The notes: a model not told the origin generated them from the letters alone. A stretch of 64,000 bases of DNA from Pseudohalocynthiibacter aestuariivivens (GCF_018457175.1 NZ_JAGFNU010000001.1:372001-436000), one strand, 5' to 3'; counted from the stretch's first letter, positions 37,237 through 46,844 are shown. Program-made: numbers and translations.

Positions 37237-37603
37237 ATGTGCTCGGGACGGTAAGGTTATGTCAGATAGAAAAGGTAATGCGACAATACGGGCAGGCAAC
37301 GACATGCCTATGACCAGGTGGTTATTCCGTTGTTTGACGGCTTGTTGGATATTGACCTGCTCTTAAGTGATAGAAGTACGTCAAGCCGTTGCCAAACGCA
37401 TGCAAGAACAAGGTGCGGTCCTCGAAGCAAACGAGCGGAAAACTTTCATCACTGAGGTCAGCACAATAGCAGCCACCGTAGCAACGCTGCGCGGGTTGGT
37501 AAGCCCTTTGAATCGGAGTTATACCGCTCGCCGTTCATCAGAACTACCGATTCCTGAGAAGGCCCAAGCATAACAAGCGCGGTAACCCAGATCTCACGCT
37601 GTG
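37237..37603. other. Gene-poor gap with no intact gene
   Basis: No gene with a good start and ribosome binding site is visible. A 68-codon open frame at 37367-37573 has a GTG start right after a stop codon and no recognisable homology, so I do not call it. A short stretch near 37303 resembles the end of a GAF domain and is listed separately as a possible relic. Confidence 0.6.
37303..37375 (+). pseudogene. Possible remnant of a GAF-domain gene (fRMsr-like)
   Basis: In the frame starting at 37303 the translation reads HAYDQVVIPLFDG followed by LLDIDLLLSDRST. This resembles the end of free-methionine-sulfoxide-reductase-type GAF domains (a segment such as SEIVVPIF ... GVLDIDSP). Stops and missing residues bracket it, so no complete gene remains. 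The match is short and could be chance. Confidence 0.3.
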
Positions 37604-37972
37604 CTAACCTGCGGGCTTGCACTCTGAGTTGCCGTAATTCCTGTTGCAGGCGCTTACTGTACACATACTGATCCGCTGATCTCTCACGGATTTGCGAATA
37701 TCAACAGTTTCAATTGCAGTGTACGGAATGTATTCCGTTTTCATCTCTTGAATGCAATTCGCGGAGCCTGTGTTGCCGGATCCTTGTGTTTGGCACGTGA
37801 CGTTGCCGGTAGGTACTTCGGTAGCCCTTGTTCTCTGCACGGCAATTTGCTGGTACATTGGTGGTATTTTTTCTATCCACTCTGCAGCGCAAACAGCTTT
37901 TTCGGCCTGAAACTCTTTCGTACTACAGCTGGCTACCGCAGCAAATAGTAGCAACGCATTCACGAATCTCAT
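37604..37972 (-). CDS. Small lipoprotein of unknown function
   Basis: A 122-residue protein with a signal peptide ending in a lipobox (AAVASCST, Cys16), several further cysteines and no recognised domain. GGAGG lies seven bases before the ATG at 37972; a GTG two codons earlier would overlap that site, so I prefer the ATG. It stands alone in the gene-poor gap between the two permeases. Confidence 0.6.
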   Translation of the reverse strand: MRFVNALLLFAAVASCSTKEFQAEKAVCAAEWIEKIPPMYQQIAVQRTRATEVPTGNVTCQTQGSGNTGSANCIQEMKTEYIPYTAIETVDIRKSVRDQRISMCTVSACNRNYGNSECKPAG

Positions 37973-38515
37973 GGCCACCCTCCTTCAATTAAAGCGCTGA
38001 AGATAAACAAGAAATATCTCCCTCAAAAAGTTTAGTTTGATTTAAATTGTCACTATTTGGGTCCCGAAATTTATCTCTACCTTTTGTGCTGACGTGGGAT
38101 CTCTTGGAGCAGCTCTTTCAAATCCATGAAACCGCAGAGGGCGTGTCGTTCAGCCGTTCGGCCCTCGCTTTTTCTCTACGAAGGGCCACCCGTACAAAGT
38201 CTTGCCGTCCTGTAGAAAGTAAGTCGTGCGGGCGAGACAGGCCGCTACTTTTCTTGCATGGGGTAGAGCGTTTTTAGGCAGTTACGAAAATGGTGATCAA
38301 TTCATGGTTTCCCACTAATTATCTCAAGTTTGAACCTTAGGCGTCGCTTCAAGATTTGTGGAAAAAAATCCGAGTGGCTTACATTACATGAGCTTGACTG
38401 CACTTTCCCCCGCCGCGCCCTCGTTATCCTTAGGTTAAACGACAAGGGTGCGGGAAGTCTCAGAGTGCGTTTCGGGGTATTCGTCTGGGTAAGAGATGCC
38501 GTTATTTTTCACGTA
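37973..38515. other. Non-coding gap between lipoprotein and second permease
   Basis: No gene, RNA or repeat could be recognised in these 543 bases. A modest inverted repeat (GGCCCT...AGGGCC near 38159-38186) and a short AT-rich stretch near 38250-38340 are the only visible structures. It could be an older insertion scar or simply neutral sequence. Confidence 0.5.
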
Positions 38516-40297
38516 TTATAGAGGCCAGAACACCAAAATCGCCGGAATCGACACCGCGACGACAAGAATCTCAAGCGGCAGACCCATTCGCCAGTAGTCC
38601 CCAAATTTATACCCGCCCGGCCCAAGGATCAGTGTGTTGTTCTTATGCCCAATCGGCGTCAGGAAGGCGCAGGAAGCGGCGACTGCGACGGCCATCAGGA
38701 ATGGGTCAGGGTTCACCTCCAATGTATTCGCCATTTGAATCCCGACAGGCGCTGCAACAATGGTTGTGGCGGTGTTGTTCAGAACATCCGAAAGGGTCAT
38801 GGTTACAACCATCAGAACTGTCAGGATGCCCCATGCTGGCATGCCGTTTGTTACGGAAATCAGCGTTCTGGAAATCAACTCTGTCCCACCAGAAGTTTCA
38901 AGCGCTGCGCCGAGCGGGATCATGGAACCAAGCAACACCACAACCGGCCATTCAATATGTGTGTAAACTTCTGAAATTGGTATGATTTTAGTCAAGACAA
39001 AGGCGATGACCACAAGACCAAGCGCAACAGGAAGGTAGATCAGACCAAAGCTTGCCGCCGCAACGGCGGCCGCGAACAGCCCAATTGCCATCCAGACTTT
39101 CTTATCGTCTGTCACGGCAAGCCCGCGATCTGCAAGCGGCAACCCACCCAGCCAGTCGACTATTTCAGCTGCGTTTTGTTGTGGGACCAGCAATAGCAGA
39201 ATGTCGCCCACACGAACTTCGGTCTTACGTACGTGGTCGGTGATCTGTTTGCCTTGCCGGGAAATTCCCATAAGCACCGTCTGTCGTCGCCAACTTAGCC
39301 CAATTGCCTGCGCAGTTCTTCCGTTGATACGTGAACTCTCGGTCACGACCATTTCAACAATTGCCAAACCTTCTGCGTCCGCGTGGAGCGCATCCTGACG
39401 CTTGGAATCTGTAAAATCGAGCGACAGTGCGGACCGGAATTCGTCAAGCGCATCAGGTTCTGCTTCCAGAACAAGCGCGTCTCCTGCGGCGAGTGTCGTG
39501 TTGCGCTGCGTTCCAAACTTACGCTTGCCGTCGCGCACAAGACCCAGAATAGCGACATCGTTTTTTTCCGCAGTTTCGTAAAGTTCGAACAACCGTTTCC
39601 CAATATGTTTGGACTCAGCGGGAATGGTAAGTTCGGCGATATACTGAGCAATTTCCGCCATCGGGTTGCCTGCGGCGCCAGTTTCTGCGCTTTGGGGGAT
39701 AAGTCGCCAACCAATAAATGCCACGAAAGCCAGCCCGACTATCGCGGTAATGCCTCCGACCGGCGCAAAATCAAACATGCGGAACGGCTCGCCCAGCGCA
39801 TCCTGCCGTATCGAGGCGATTATGATGTTTGGCGGTGTTCCGATCATTGTCACCATTCCGCCGAGAATGGTTGCAAAAGAGAGTGGCATCAGGCTCAGGC
39901 TTGGTGCACGATCAGCTTTTCGGGCGGTTTGAATGTCAACGGGCATCAAGAGGGCAAGTGCTGCAACATTGTTCATAAACGCTGAAAGGATGCCGCCTAT
40001 TCCACCCATCAATGCGATGTGGCCACCTAGACTGCGTGAACTATCGACAAGTGTGCGTGTTATCAGAAACACCGCACCTGACCTGACCAATCCGGCAGAA
40101 ACCACCAATACCAAAGCTACGACCAAGGTTGCAGGGTGCCCAAACCCGTTAAACGCGTCTTTCGAGGGAACAACTCCCAGCACCACACCAACCATCAAGG
40201 CAGCAAAAGCGACCAGGTCATATCGGAACCGCCCCCAAAGCAACAACGCGAAGACTGCGCCAAACAGGCTGAACAAAATAATCTGGTCACTGGTCAT
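38516..40297 (-). CDS. SLC13-type permease with TrkA-C domains
   Basis: A 593-residue protein with the same layout as the one at 35455: helices, two cytosolic TrkA_C-type segments (ESKHIGKRLFELYETAEKNDV ... SSRINGRTAQAIGLSWRRQTV in pieces), then helices with LNNTATTIVAAPVGIQMA. AGGA before the ATG at 40297 and the poor fit of upstream residues fix the start. The two permeases point toward each other across the gap, and their sequences differ clearly, so they are old paralogues rather than a recent copy. Substrate unknown. Confidence 0.85.
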   Translation of the reverse strand: MTSDQIILFSLFGAVFALLLWGRFRYDLVAFAALMVGVVLGVVPSKDAFNGFGHPATLVVALVLVVSAGLVRSGAVFLITRTLVDSSRSLGGHIALMGGIGGILSAFMNNVAALALLMPVDIQTARKADRAPSLSLMPLSFATILGGMVTMIGTPPNIIIASIRQDALGEPFRMFDFAPVGGITAIVGLAFVAFIGWRLIPQSAETGAAGNPMAEIAQYIAELTIPAESKHIGKRLFELYETAEKNDVAILGLVRDGKRKFGTQRNTTLAAGDALVLEAEPDALDEFRSALSLDFTDSKRQDALHADAEGLAIVEMVVTESSRINGRTAQAIGLSWRRQTVLMGISRQGKQITDHVRKTEVRVGDILLLLVPQQNAAEIVDWLGGLPLADRGLAVTDDKKVWMAIGLFAAAVAAASFGLIYLPVALGLVVIAFVLTKIIPISEVYTHIEWPVVVLLGSMIPLGAALETSGGTELISRTLISVTNGMPAWGILTVLMVVTMTLSDVLNNTATTIVAAPVGIQMANTLEVNPDPFLMAVAVAASCAFLTPIGHKNNTLILGPGGYKFGDYWRMGLPLEILVVAVSIPAILVFWPL

Positions 40298-40418
40298 GAA
40301 CGCGTCCTCTGCTTTGCATACAGCCAATCTGAATGGCGTGAAAATTGCAATGGCTTGCAGCCAGTAGGGACGCTGTTTTATAGAGGGCCAAATAGAAATT
40401 CCGCCCAAGGAGAAACTT

Positions 40419-41159
40419 ATGGCAGGTCATTCAAAATGGGCCAACATCCAGCACCGCAAGGGGCGGCAGGATGCAGCGCGTTCGAAACTGTTTTCTAAGC
40501 TGTCAAAAGAGATCACAGTCGCCGCGAAAATGGGTGACCCGGACCCAGACAAGAACCCGCGTTTGCGGTTGGCGGTCAAAGAGGCAAAATCGAACTCTGT
40601 CCCCAAGGATGTTATTGATCGCGCAATCAAGAAATCACAAGCTGGCGAAGGTGATACCTACGACGAAATCCGCTATGAAGGTTATGGCCCCTCCGGTGTG
40701 GCGGTGATCGTCGAAGCAATGACCGATAATCGCAACAGGACGGCCTCTAACGTGCGTTCAACATTCGGAAAAAATGGTGGAAATCTGGGTGAAACCGGAT
40801 CAGTATCTTTTATGTTCGACCGCAAAGGCGAGGTGGTTTATCCTGCGTCAGTTGGAGACGCAGACACGGTTTTAATGGCTGCAATAGAGGCAGGCGCTGA
40901 AGATGTCGAAAGCAACGAAGACGGGCATACGATCTATTGTGCAGACACAGATCTTAATGACGTCTCGAATGCGCTAGAATCGGAACTTGGCGAATCCGAA
41001 TCCACCAAGCTCGTTTGGCAACCACAGACAACCACCGAGCTTGATCTTGAAGGCATGCAGAAGCTGATGAAGCTGATTGATGCCTTGGAAGATGATGACG
41101 ATATTCAACGCGTGACCGCCAACTTTGAGGCATCTGACGAAGTGCTGGAACAGCTTTAA
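40419..41159 (+). CDS. YebC/PmpR-family protein
   Basis: A 246-residue protein starting [18 protein letters not shown], with [19 protein letters not shown] and the acidic C-terminal part. The family was named as transcription regulators, and newer work ties YebC to translation of polyproline stretches on the ribosome. Length is normal. A rho-independent terminator follows. Confidence 0.95.
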   Translation: MAGHSKWANIQHRKGRQDAARSKLFSKLSKEITVAAKMGDPDPDKNPRLRLAVKEAKSNSVPKDVIDRAIKKSQAGEGDTYDEIRYEGYGPSGVAVIVEAMTDNRNRTASNVRSTFGKNGGNLGETGSVSFMFDRKGEVVYPASVGDADTVLMAAIEAGAEDVESNEDGHTIYCADTDLNDVSNALESELGESESTKLVWQPQTTTELDLEGMQKLMKLIDALEDDDDIQRVTANFEASDEVLEQL

Positions 41160-41179
41160 ATTCTGCGAAATTCGGAACG

Positions 41180-41206
41180 CGGCACCTTTACTTGGTGCCG
41201 TGTTTT
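41180..41206 (+). terminator. Rho-independent terminator after yebC-type gene
   Basis: CGGCACC at 41180-41186 pairs with GGTGCCG at 41194-41200 around a seven-base loop, followed by TGTTTTT. Confidence 0.83.
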
Positions 41207-41277
41207 TCATTCTGGACTACCTCTATTCATGCAGGCAAATCGGGTTTGACCTTTTAGATCCCGGTCTGAGAGATTGT

Positions 41278-42162
41278 CTACCAAGCGATCAAATATCGTT
41301 TTGCCGCTGTCCGGACGGCCTTGGTCAAAGGTGCAAGTGCTTTACGCGTAGCCCGGTTTGACTGCCAGTAAAGTGGAATATCCAGGGCTGGTTTTGTGCC
41401 CAATGTCACCAAATTTCCGTTTTCAATATGTGCTTTGACCAGTGATTCGGGGTTCATTCCCCATCCAAGCCCCGCTAATGCTGCATCTACAAATCCACGG
41501 CTCGATGGCAGCATGTGTGTCGGAAATGAGATCAACGTACCAAGCTGGCCATGAAGCCATGTTTCCTGAAGTTTGTCCTTATTGTTGAAAGTTAACGCCG
41601 TTGCGTGCCGGGCGGCGTACTCAGTCAGCCCATCTGGGAAAAAAAGTTTGACGAATGCTGGACTCGCGGCCGCGATATAGCGAAGTGCCCCTAGAGGTTG
41701 CGAGTCGCACCCCTGAACCGGACCGGGATGCGCCGTTACCGCTGCCATGACCTCGCGCCGTCGCAGCAGATCAGCGGAGTGCTCCTGATCATCTGTAACA
41801 AGATCAAAAAGCATTCCAGTCGTTTCTGCCAACGCTTCAATGAACCACGTCGCAAGGCTGTCAGCATTTACAGCGATGCGTATTGTCGGAATGCTTTCAT
41901 CGGGTAAAAGACCCTTCAAGTCAGCGGCAAGTGTATGTTCAAGTAAGCTGACTTCTTCGGTGTGCCGGAACAGGCGTGACCCAGCAGGCGTTGCAGAACA
42001 AGGATGACCGCGGACTATAAGAACGCAACCCAATCTTTCTTCCAACAACTTAATGCGTTGCGACACTGCTGAAGGCGTAATGCTTAAGCTATGTGCAGCA
42101 AGTTCAAAACTTCCGGTGCGCAGCACCGAGGCCAAGGCATTAAGAAGCGGGTATTCCAGCAT
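41278..42162 (-). CDS. argP: LysR-family regulator ArgP/IciA type
   Basis: A 294-residue LysR protein (PLLNALASVLRTGSFELAAH, helix-turn-helix SITPSAVSQRIKLLEERLG). It is divergent from a LysE/ArgO exporter gene, the classic argP-argO pairing in which ArgP with arginine or lysine turns on the exporter. The 84-base gap, with AT-rich sequence, would hold its binding site. The name rests on this pairing and on overall similarity. Confidence 0.87.
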   Translation of the reverse strand: MLEYPLLNALASVLRTGSFELAAHSLSITPSAVSQRIKLLEERLGCVLIVRGHPCSATPAGSRLFRHTEEVSLLEHTLAADLKGLLPDESIPTIRIAVNADSLATWFIEALAETTGMLFDLVTDDQEHSADLLRRREVMAAVTAHPGPVQGCDSQPLGALRYIAAASPAFVKLFFPDGLTEYAARHATALTFNNKDKLQETWLHGQLGTLISFPTHMLPSSRGFVDAALAGLGWGMNPESLVKAHIENGNLVTLGTKPALDIPLYWQSNRATRKALAPLTKAVRTAAKRYLIAW

Positions 42163-42246
42163 TAGAATTACTTCATTCTCTTAAGGAAAATTAATTTGAA
42201 TTAGTTTGCGCACCGGAATAGGCATGCGTCAAGTTTGGAGGTTGCA

Positions 42247-42843
42247 GTGCAGGCATTGAGTGCAGGGTTTTTACTTAGTTTGAGTCTGATCGTCGCGATC
42301 GGAGCTCAAAACGCGCTTGTTTTACGGCAAGGTCTGAGACGCCAGTTTGTTTTTGCTGTTTGTCTTACCTGTGCGTTATCCGATGCGATACTGATCGCTG
42401 CGGGCGTTTCTGGTTTTGGATGGGTTGCGAACGCAGCTCCGTGGATTGCGCCCATGTTTAGGTACGGCGGGGTTGTGTTTTTGATATGGTATGGTTTTCT
42501 GAATGCGCGAGCCGCTATTCGGGGCGGGGAAGCGCTGGCTGAATCGAAAGAACAAGGAAGTAGCCTTAAGAAAGTGGTTTTGACCAGTCTTGCAATCACG
42601 TGGCTTAATCCGCATGTCTACCTTGATACGCTTGTGTTGTTGGGCTCTGTCTCAACCGGTTACGAAAACCGGCTTGCATTCGGAACAGGGGCAGTCACGG
42701 CTTCCTTTATGTTTTTCTTTGTCCTTGGATACGGCGCAAGGCTTCTAGGCCCGGTGTTTGCCCAGCCAAATGCCTGGCGGGTTCTTGACGCAGGCGTTGC
42801 GTTAACGATGTGGGTGATCGCAATTGGGTTACTGATTGAATAG
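42247..42843 (+). CDS. argO: LysE/ArgO-family amino acid exporter
   Basis: A 198-residue membrane protein with about six helices that exports arginine or lysine and related amino acids. GFLLSLSLIVAIGAQNALVLRQGL is the family signature. I prefer the GTG at 42247, which has GGAGG five bases upstream, over a TTG four codons earlier. It is divergent from argP. Confidence 0.9.
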   Translation: MQALSAGFLLSLSLIVAIGAQNALVLRQGLRRQFVFAVCLTCALSDAILIAAGVSGFGWVANAAPWIAPMFRYGGVVFLIWYGFLNARAAIRGGEALAESKEQGSSLKKVVLTSLAITWLNPHVYLDTLVLLGSVSTGYENRLAFGTGAVTASFMFFFVLGYGARLLGPVFAQPNAWRVLDAGVALTMWVIAIGLLIE

Positions 42844-42881
42844 CGCTTGCTTGCCCCTTCTCGTTCGTATCATCTGCCATC

Positions 42882-43799
42882 ATGAGAAATTCACCTAAAC
42901 CAACAATTGCACAACGCCCTTTGTGGGGCGTGTTCTGGATGTTGGTGACGGGGCTTTGTTTTGTTGCAGTCACGGCAATCGTAAAACATGTTGGCGGGGC
43001 CGTTCCCGCTGCCGAGGCAGCCTTTTTGCGGTACGCGCTTGGTTTGGTTTTCGTGATCCCGATGATCCGTCCAATTTTAAATGCGCAGCTCACAAGACAA
43101 GACCTCGCGCTTTTTTCGCTACGTGGCGCGACGCAAACGATTGGTGTCATCCTGTGGTTCTATTCGATGACTCAGATATCAATCGCCGAGGTGACGGCAA
43201 TGAACTATCTTTCCCCGGTATACGTAACAATTGGGGCTGCTCTTGTGTTGGGTGAACGCTTTGCCGCACGCCGCTTCCTGGCCGTTATGGCTGCACTCAT
43301 AGGCGCATTGATTATTCTGAGACCCGGTTTTCGAGAGATATCATCAGGCCATTTTGCAATGCTTCTGACTGCCATTTTGTTTGCGTTCGGATATCTTATT
43401 GCGAAACGGATGGCCGATATCGTAAGCCCCGGCGTTGTTGTGGGAATGTTGTCTATAACGGTCACAATCGGGCTTGCGCCCTTTGCCTGGGCGGTATGGG
43501 TGACGCCGACGCTCGCACAGCTGTTCTGGCTTTTTTTGGTCGCTGTTTTCGCAACAGCAGGCCATTTTTCAATGACTCTGGCGTTTCGCGCAGCGCCGGT
43601 ATCCGTCACGCAACCGGTCACATTCCTGCAGTTGGTTTGGGCAACATTGCTTGGCGCTGTGTTTTTTAACGAGCCGGCGGATAGCTGGGTTATGTTCGGT
43701 GGCGGCATCATCATAGCGGCGATCAGTTTTATCAGTTGGCGCGAAGCGGTCCTTAAACGAAGGGCGATAACGCCACCTGTTTCCGCGACAAAAGTTTAA
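42882..43799 (+). CDS. EamA/DMT-family transporter
   Basis: A 305-residue protein with about ten helices in two EamA halves (VSVTQPVTFLQLVWATLLGAVFF near the end). It lies 38 bases after argO and may be read with it, but nothing shows a shared substrate. The gene is convergent with choV, and a half-copy of the CCCCGCCGGAGG repeat lies between them. Confidence 0.86.
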   Translation: MRNSPKPTIAQRPLWGVFWMLVTGLCFVAVTAIVKHVGGAVPAAEAAFLRYALGLVFVIPMIRPILNAQLTRQDLALFSLRGATQTIGVILWFYSMTQISIAEVTAMNYLSPVYVTIGAALVLGERFAARRFLAVMAALIGALIILRPGFREISSGHFAMLLTAILFAFGYLIAKRMADIVSPGVVVGMLSITVTIGLAPFAWAVWVTPTLAQLFWLFLVAVFATAGHFSMTLAFRAAPVSVTQPVTFLQLVWATLLGAVFFNEPADSWVMFGGGIIIAAISFISWREAVLKRRAITPPVSATKV

Positions 43800-43864
43800 A
43801 AGAAAGATTCAGACCATCCTACTTTCGACCCCGGAAACCCGGGCGATCTCTTTCTTTATTCTAA

Positions 43865-43886
43865 GAATATCCCCGCCGGAGGCATT
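43865..43886. repeat. Half-copy of the CCCCGCCGGAGG repeat abutting choV
   Basis: GAATATCCCCGCCGGAGGC is followed by ATT and then directly by the choV stop codon. The right arm seen in the full copies is absent; that space is taken by choV coding sequence. Confidence 0.7.
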
Positions 43887-44912
43887 CTAACTTCTTGGAT
43901 CAAGAAGCTTTGAGAGAACCCGGTCCTTTGTAACCTGACCTATAAGTGTGCCGTTTTCGATGACTCCGACGGGTTGGCCAGTTTCCTGCACCTTTTCCAT
44001 GACTTCGCGTATATCTGTGTCTGGCCCGACGGTGATGGTCGGAACACCGTCAACAGCTTCCAGAACGTCGCGCGCGCAGAGTACCCCAAGGGGATTCATA
44101 TGAGCAACGAAATCGGCAACATACTCGTTCGCGGGATTTGAAAAGATATCCTGCGGTGTGCCGCATTGCACGATGCGCCCCCCTTCCATGATCGCGATGC
44201 GATTGCCTATCTTGAAGGCTTCGTCCAGATCATGGCTCACAAAGATGATGGTACGCTGGAGCTTTTCCTGAAGTTCAAGCAACTCGTCCTGTAGCCGCGT
44301 GCGGATCAACGGGTCGAGTGCCGAGAAGGGTTCGTCCATCAACAGGATCGGAGCATCTGTCGCAAAGGCGCGGGCAAGGCCGACGCGCTGTTGCATACCA
44401 CCGGAAAGATCGCCAACTTTGCGCTCCGCCCAATCGGACAGACCAACCAGCGTAAGCTGTTCATCGACTTTGCGGTGCCGTTCTGCTTTGGACATACCCC
44501 CAAGCTCTAATCCGAGGCCTGTGTTTTCGCGCACAGTGCGCCAGGGCAGCAGACCAAATTGCTGAAACACCATTGCAATGCGGGTTTGGCGCATGCGCCG
44601 CAATTCTGTTGGAGGGGCCGCAGTTACGTTAATCATGCCCGATCCATCGTTGACGTGGACCGCTCCGCGAACAACAGGGTTCAACCCGTTTACCGCGCGC
44701 AGCAAGGTCGATTTTCCCGATCCGGACAGGCCCATCAAGACAAGAATTTCACCCTCGGACACTGTGAGCGAGCAGTCGTGCACCCCCAGAACCTGCCCAG
44801 TCGCGGATTGTATTTCGGCGCGCTCTTTCAATTCGTCCATCATAGGTAAAGCAAGCTGTGGTTTTTCGCCAAAAACGATAGAGACGTTGTCAAATTCTAC
44901 TGAAGTACCCAT
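43887..44912 (-). CDS. choV: Choline ABC transporter ATP-binding protein
   Basis: A 341-residue ATPase for high-affinity choline uptake. Walker A (GLSGSGKSTL), the signature LSGGMQQRVGLARA and Walker B (ILLMDEPFSALD) are clear, and an extra C-terminal CBS-like part (TITVGPDTDIREVMEKVQ) is typical of the glycine betaine/choline subgroup. It follows choW after three bases. It sits with choX and choW next to the bet oxidation genes, which supports the choline assignment. Confidence 0.93.
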   Translation of the reverse strand: MGTSVEFDNVSIVFGEKPQLALPMMDELKERAEIQSATGQVLGVHDCSLTVSEGEILVLMGLSGSGKSTLLRAVNGLNPVVRGAVHVNDGSGMINVTAAPPTELRRMRQTRIAMVFQQFGLLPWRTVRENTGLGLELGGMSKAERHRKVDEQLTLVGLSDWAERKVGDLSGGMQQRVGLARAFATDAPILLMDEPFSALDPLIRTRLQDELLELQEKLQRTIIFVSHDLDEAFKIGNRIAIMEGGRIVQCGTPQDIFSNPANEYVADFVAHMNPLGVLCARDVLEAVDGVPTITVGPDTDIREVMEKVQETGQPVGVIENGTLIGQVTKDRVLSKLLDPRS

Positions 44913-44915
44913 GAT

Positions 44916-45746
44916 TTAACGCTCCACTCTCAGCATACGGTCAAGCATGATTGCAACAACAACGATCACAAGACCACTTTCAAAACCAAGGGCGGCATTC
45001 ACCTGGCTCAATGCGCGGACAACCGGTACGCCAAGTCCGTCAGCACCCACAAGACCCGCGATTACAACCATTGAAAGCGACAGCATAATAGTTTGGTTCA
45101 ACCCTGCCATTATTTGCGGTAGCGCGTAGGGTAATTCAACTTTCCACAGAGTTTGTCGAGGTGTAGCACCAAAGGCGCGCGCGGCTTCCAAAAGGGGCAT
45201 GGGAGTGGAACTGACCCCGAGGTGCGTAAGGCGGATCGGAGCGGGAAGCACAAAGATCACAGTGGCAATAAGCCCAGGAACCATACCAATGCCAAAGAAA
45301 ACGATCATCGGAATAAGATAAACAAAAGTCGGCAGTGTTTGCATGAGATCAAGCACCGGACGCATGGCCTGAAACAGGCGCGGACGGTGTGCGGCTGCAA
45401 TTCCGATTGGCACGCCGAGCGACATGCAGAAGATACAGGCGAACAGAACCAAAGTCAGGCTTTCCAGCGTTTCATCCCAATAGCCCTGATTGAGAATAAA
45501 CAAAAAGCTAAGAAATACCAGAAGGCAGGGTTTCCAGCTCCGCTGTAACGCCCATGTTAGGGCTACAAACATCGCCACGATCACCAACGGATGCGGGTAT
45601 TGGAGCAATGTGAGCATCGTTTCGATAAGCCAACCAACGCTACTTTCGAAACTGTCGAAAAACCAATCGGCGTTGTCTCGCAGCCATTCAAACCCGTTTT
45701 TTGCGGCCTTGCCGACCGGTATCTTCGTCTCTGTCAGCCAGTCCAT
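44916..45746 (-). CDS. choW: Choline ABC transporter permease
   Basis: A 276-residue permease of the ProW/OpuAB kind. The EAA loop reads as ALLEAARAFGATPRQTLWKVELP. About six helices are visible, followed by the downstream choV gene. The gene is read after choX, but a strong hairpin terminator lies between them, so it is probably made at a lower level than the binding protein. Confidence 0.92.
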   Translation of the reverse strand: MDWLTETKIPVGKAAKNGFEWLRDNADWFFDSFESSVGWLIETMLTLLQYPHPLVIVAMFVALTWALQRSWKPCLLVFLSFLFILNQGYWDETLESLTLVLFACIFCMSLGVPIGIAAAHRPRLFQAMRPVLDLMQTLPTFVYLIPMIVFFGIGMVPGLIATVIFVLPAPIRLTHLGVSSTPMPLLEAARAFGATPRQTLWKVELPYALPQIMAGLNQTIMLSLSMVVIAGLVGADGLGVPVVRALSQVNAALGFESGLVIVVVAIMLDRMLRVER

Positions 45747-45804
45747 TTCCGTCCCTCTACCGATACAAATTGTACGGTCCGTTTTGTTTTTGATTTATAA
45801 AAAA

Positions 45805-45834
45805 GTTTGGCCCCGACATTTGCCGGGGCCAAAC
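45805..45834 (-). terminator. Hairpin between choX and choW
   Basis: An 11-bp stem (GTTTGGCCCCG with its complement) is followed, in the leftward direction, by a T-tract of six. It should end or thin the choX transcript before choW. Confidence 0.8.
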
Positions 45835-45844
45835 TGTTTGTGAT

Positions 45845-46762
45845 TTAGAGGCCAAGTGCAGCAGATACTGCCGCCATTGCATCACCGCCGTCTTTCGTTG
45901 TTACGCCTTCAAGCCATGGGCTGATTGCGTCTGGATTGGCTTTGAGCCAAGCGGCAGCAGCATCGTTTGCATCTTCGCCATCATCCAGAATTGCACCCAT
46001 GATCTGGTTTTCCATATCCAGCGTGAACTGCAGGTTTTTCAGCAATGCACCGACGTTCGGGCACTCATCGACATATCCGGCGCGGGTGTTTGTATAAACG
46101 TCGCCTTCGGCACCAAACCATTCTTCGCCACCTGTCAGGTAGGTTACTTCAAAGTTTGAGTTCATTGGATGCGGTGCCCAGCCAAGGAATACAACTGGTT
46201 CGTCTTTGCGGCTTGCCCGATCAACCTGCGCAAGCATGCCCTGTTCAGAGCTTTCGATCATTTCAACTGCGCTTAGGCCAAAAGTGTCGGCGCTGATCAG
46301 GTCCATCACGATACGGTTGCCGTCATTTCCCGCCTCGATGCCATAGATCTTCCCCTCAAGGGCGTCTGCATTCGGTGCAATGTCAGCAAATGTTTTGATT
46401 CCAAGTGCGGCACCTGCAGCGTTAGTGGCCAGCGTATAAGCGGTGCCGTTCAGATTGTCGCCAACGATATCCACCGTTCCGGCTTCGCGATAGGGAGCTA
46501 TATCACCCTCCATGGTTGGCATCCAGTTACCAAGGAATACGTCGATATCCCCTTCGGCCATCGAAATATATGTGACTGGTACAGACAGAACTTTGATTTC
46601 GGTATCGTAACCAAGCGCTTCCAGCACAAGGCTGGTTGTCGCTGTCGTTGCTGTGATGTCAGTCCAGCCAACATCAGAAAAGGTAACTGTTCCACAGTCG
46701 GCTTGTGCTTGTCCGGCAGCAGCGAGCAGAGCAAGGGCAGATAGAGCAGATTTTAAGGTCAT
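45845..46762 (-). CDS. choX: Choline-binding periplasmic protein
   Basis: A 305-residue periplasmic binding protein with a signal peptide (MTLKSALSALALLAAAGQAQA) and the OpuAC/ChoX fold (TVTFSDVGWTDIT, VTYISMAEGDIDVFLGNWMP). The aromatic-rich pocket for the quaternary ammonium group is presumed from family. I chose the ATG at 46762 because the 12 codons before it do not fit a signal peptide. It is divergent from betI across a candidate BetI operator. Confidence 0.9.
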   Translation of the reverse strand: MTLKSALSALALLAAAGQAQADCGTVTFSDVGWTDITATTATTSLVLEALGYDTEIKVLSVPVTYISMAEGDIDVFLGNWMPTMEGDIAPYREAGTVDIVGDNLNGTAYTLATNAAGAALGIKTFADIAPNADALEGKIYGIEAGNDGNRIVMDLISADTFGLSAVEMIESSEQGMLAQVDRASRKDEPVVFLGWAPHPMNSNFEVTYLTGGEEWFGAEGDVYTNTRAGYVDECPNVGALLKNLQFTLDMENQIMGAILDDGEDANDAAAAWLKANPDAISPWLEGVTTKDGGDAMAAVSAALGL

Positions 46763-46782
46763 TTTTGAGGTCCCTGTTTTTA

Positions 46783-46802
46783 TTGATTGACGAGTCAATT
46801 AA
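46783..46802. promoter_or_regulatory. Candidate BetI operator
   Basis: ATTGAC and GTCAAT flank two bases (46786-46799), with TT and AA completing a near-perfect 20-base palindrome. It lies between choX and betI and resembles known BetI sites (ATTGA...TCAAT). Confidence 0.68.
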
Positions 46803-46844
46803 AATGCAACATTTTCGACAAAGCAAGTCTTTTTGGAGTATGTC

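Noticed and set aside
37367-37573. 68-codon open frame in the gene-poor gap
   Set aside because: GTG start directly after a stop, no ribosome binding site and no family resemblance.
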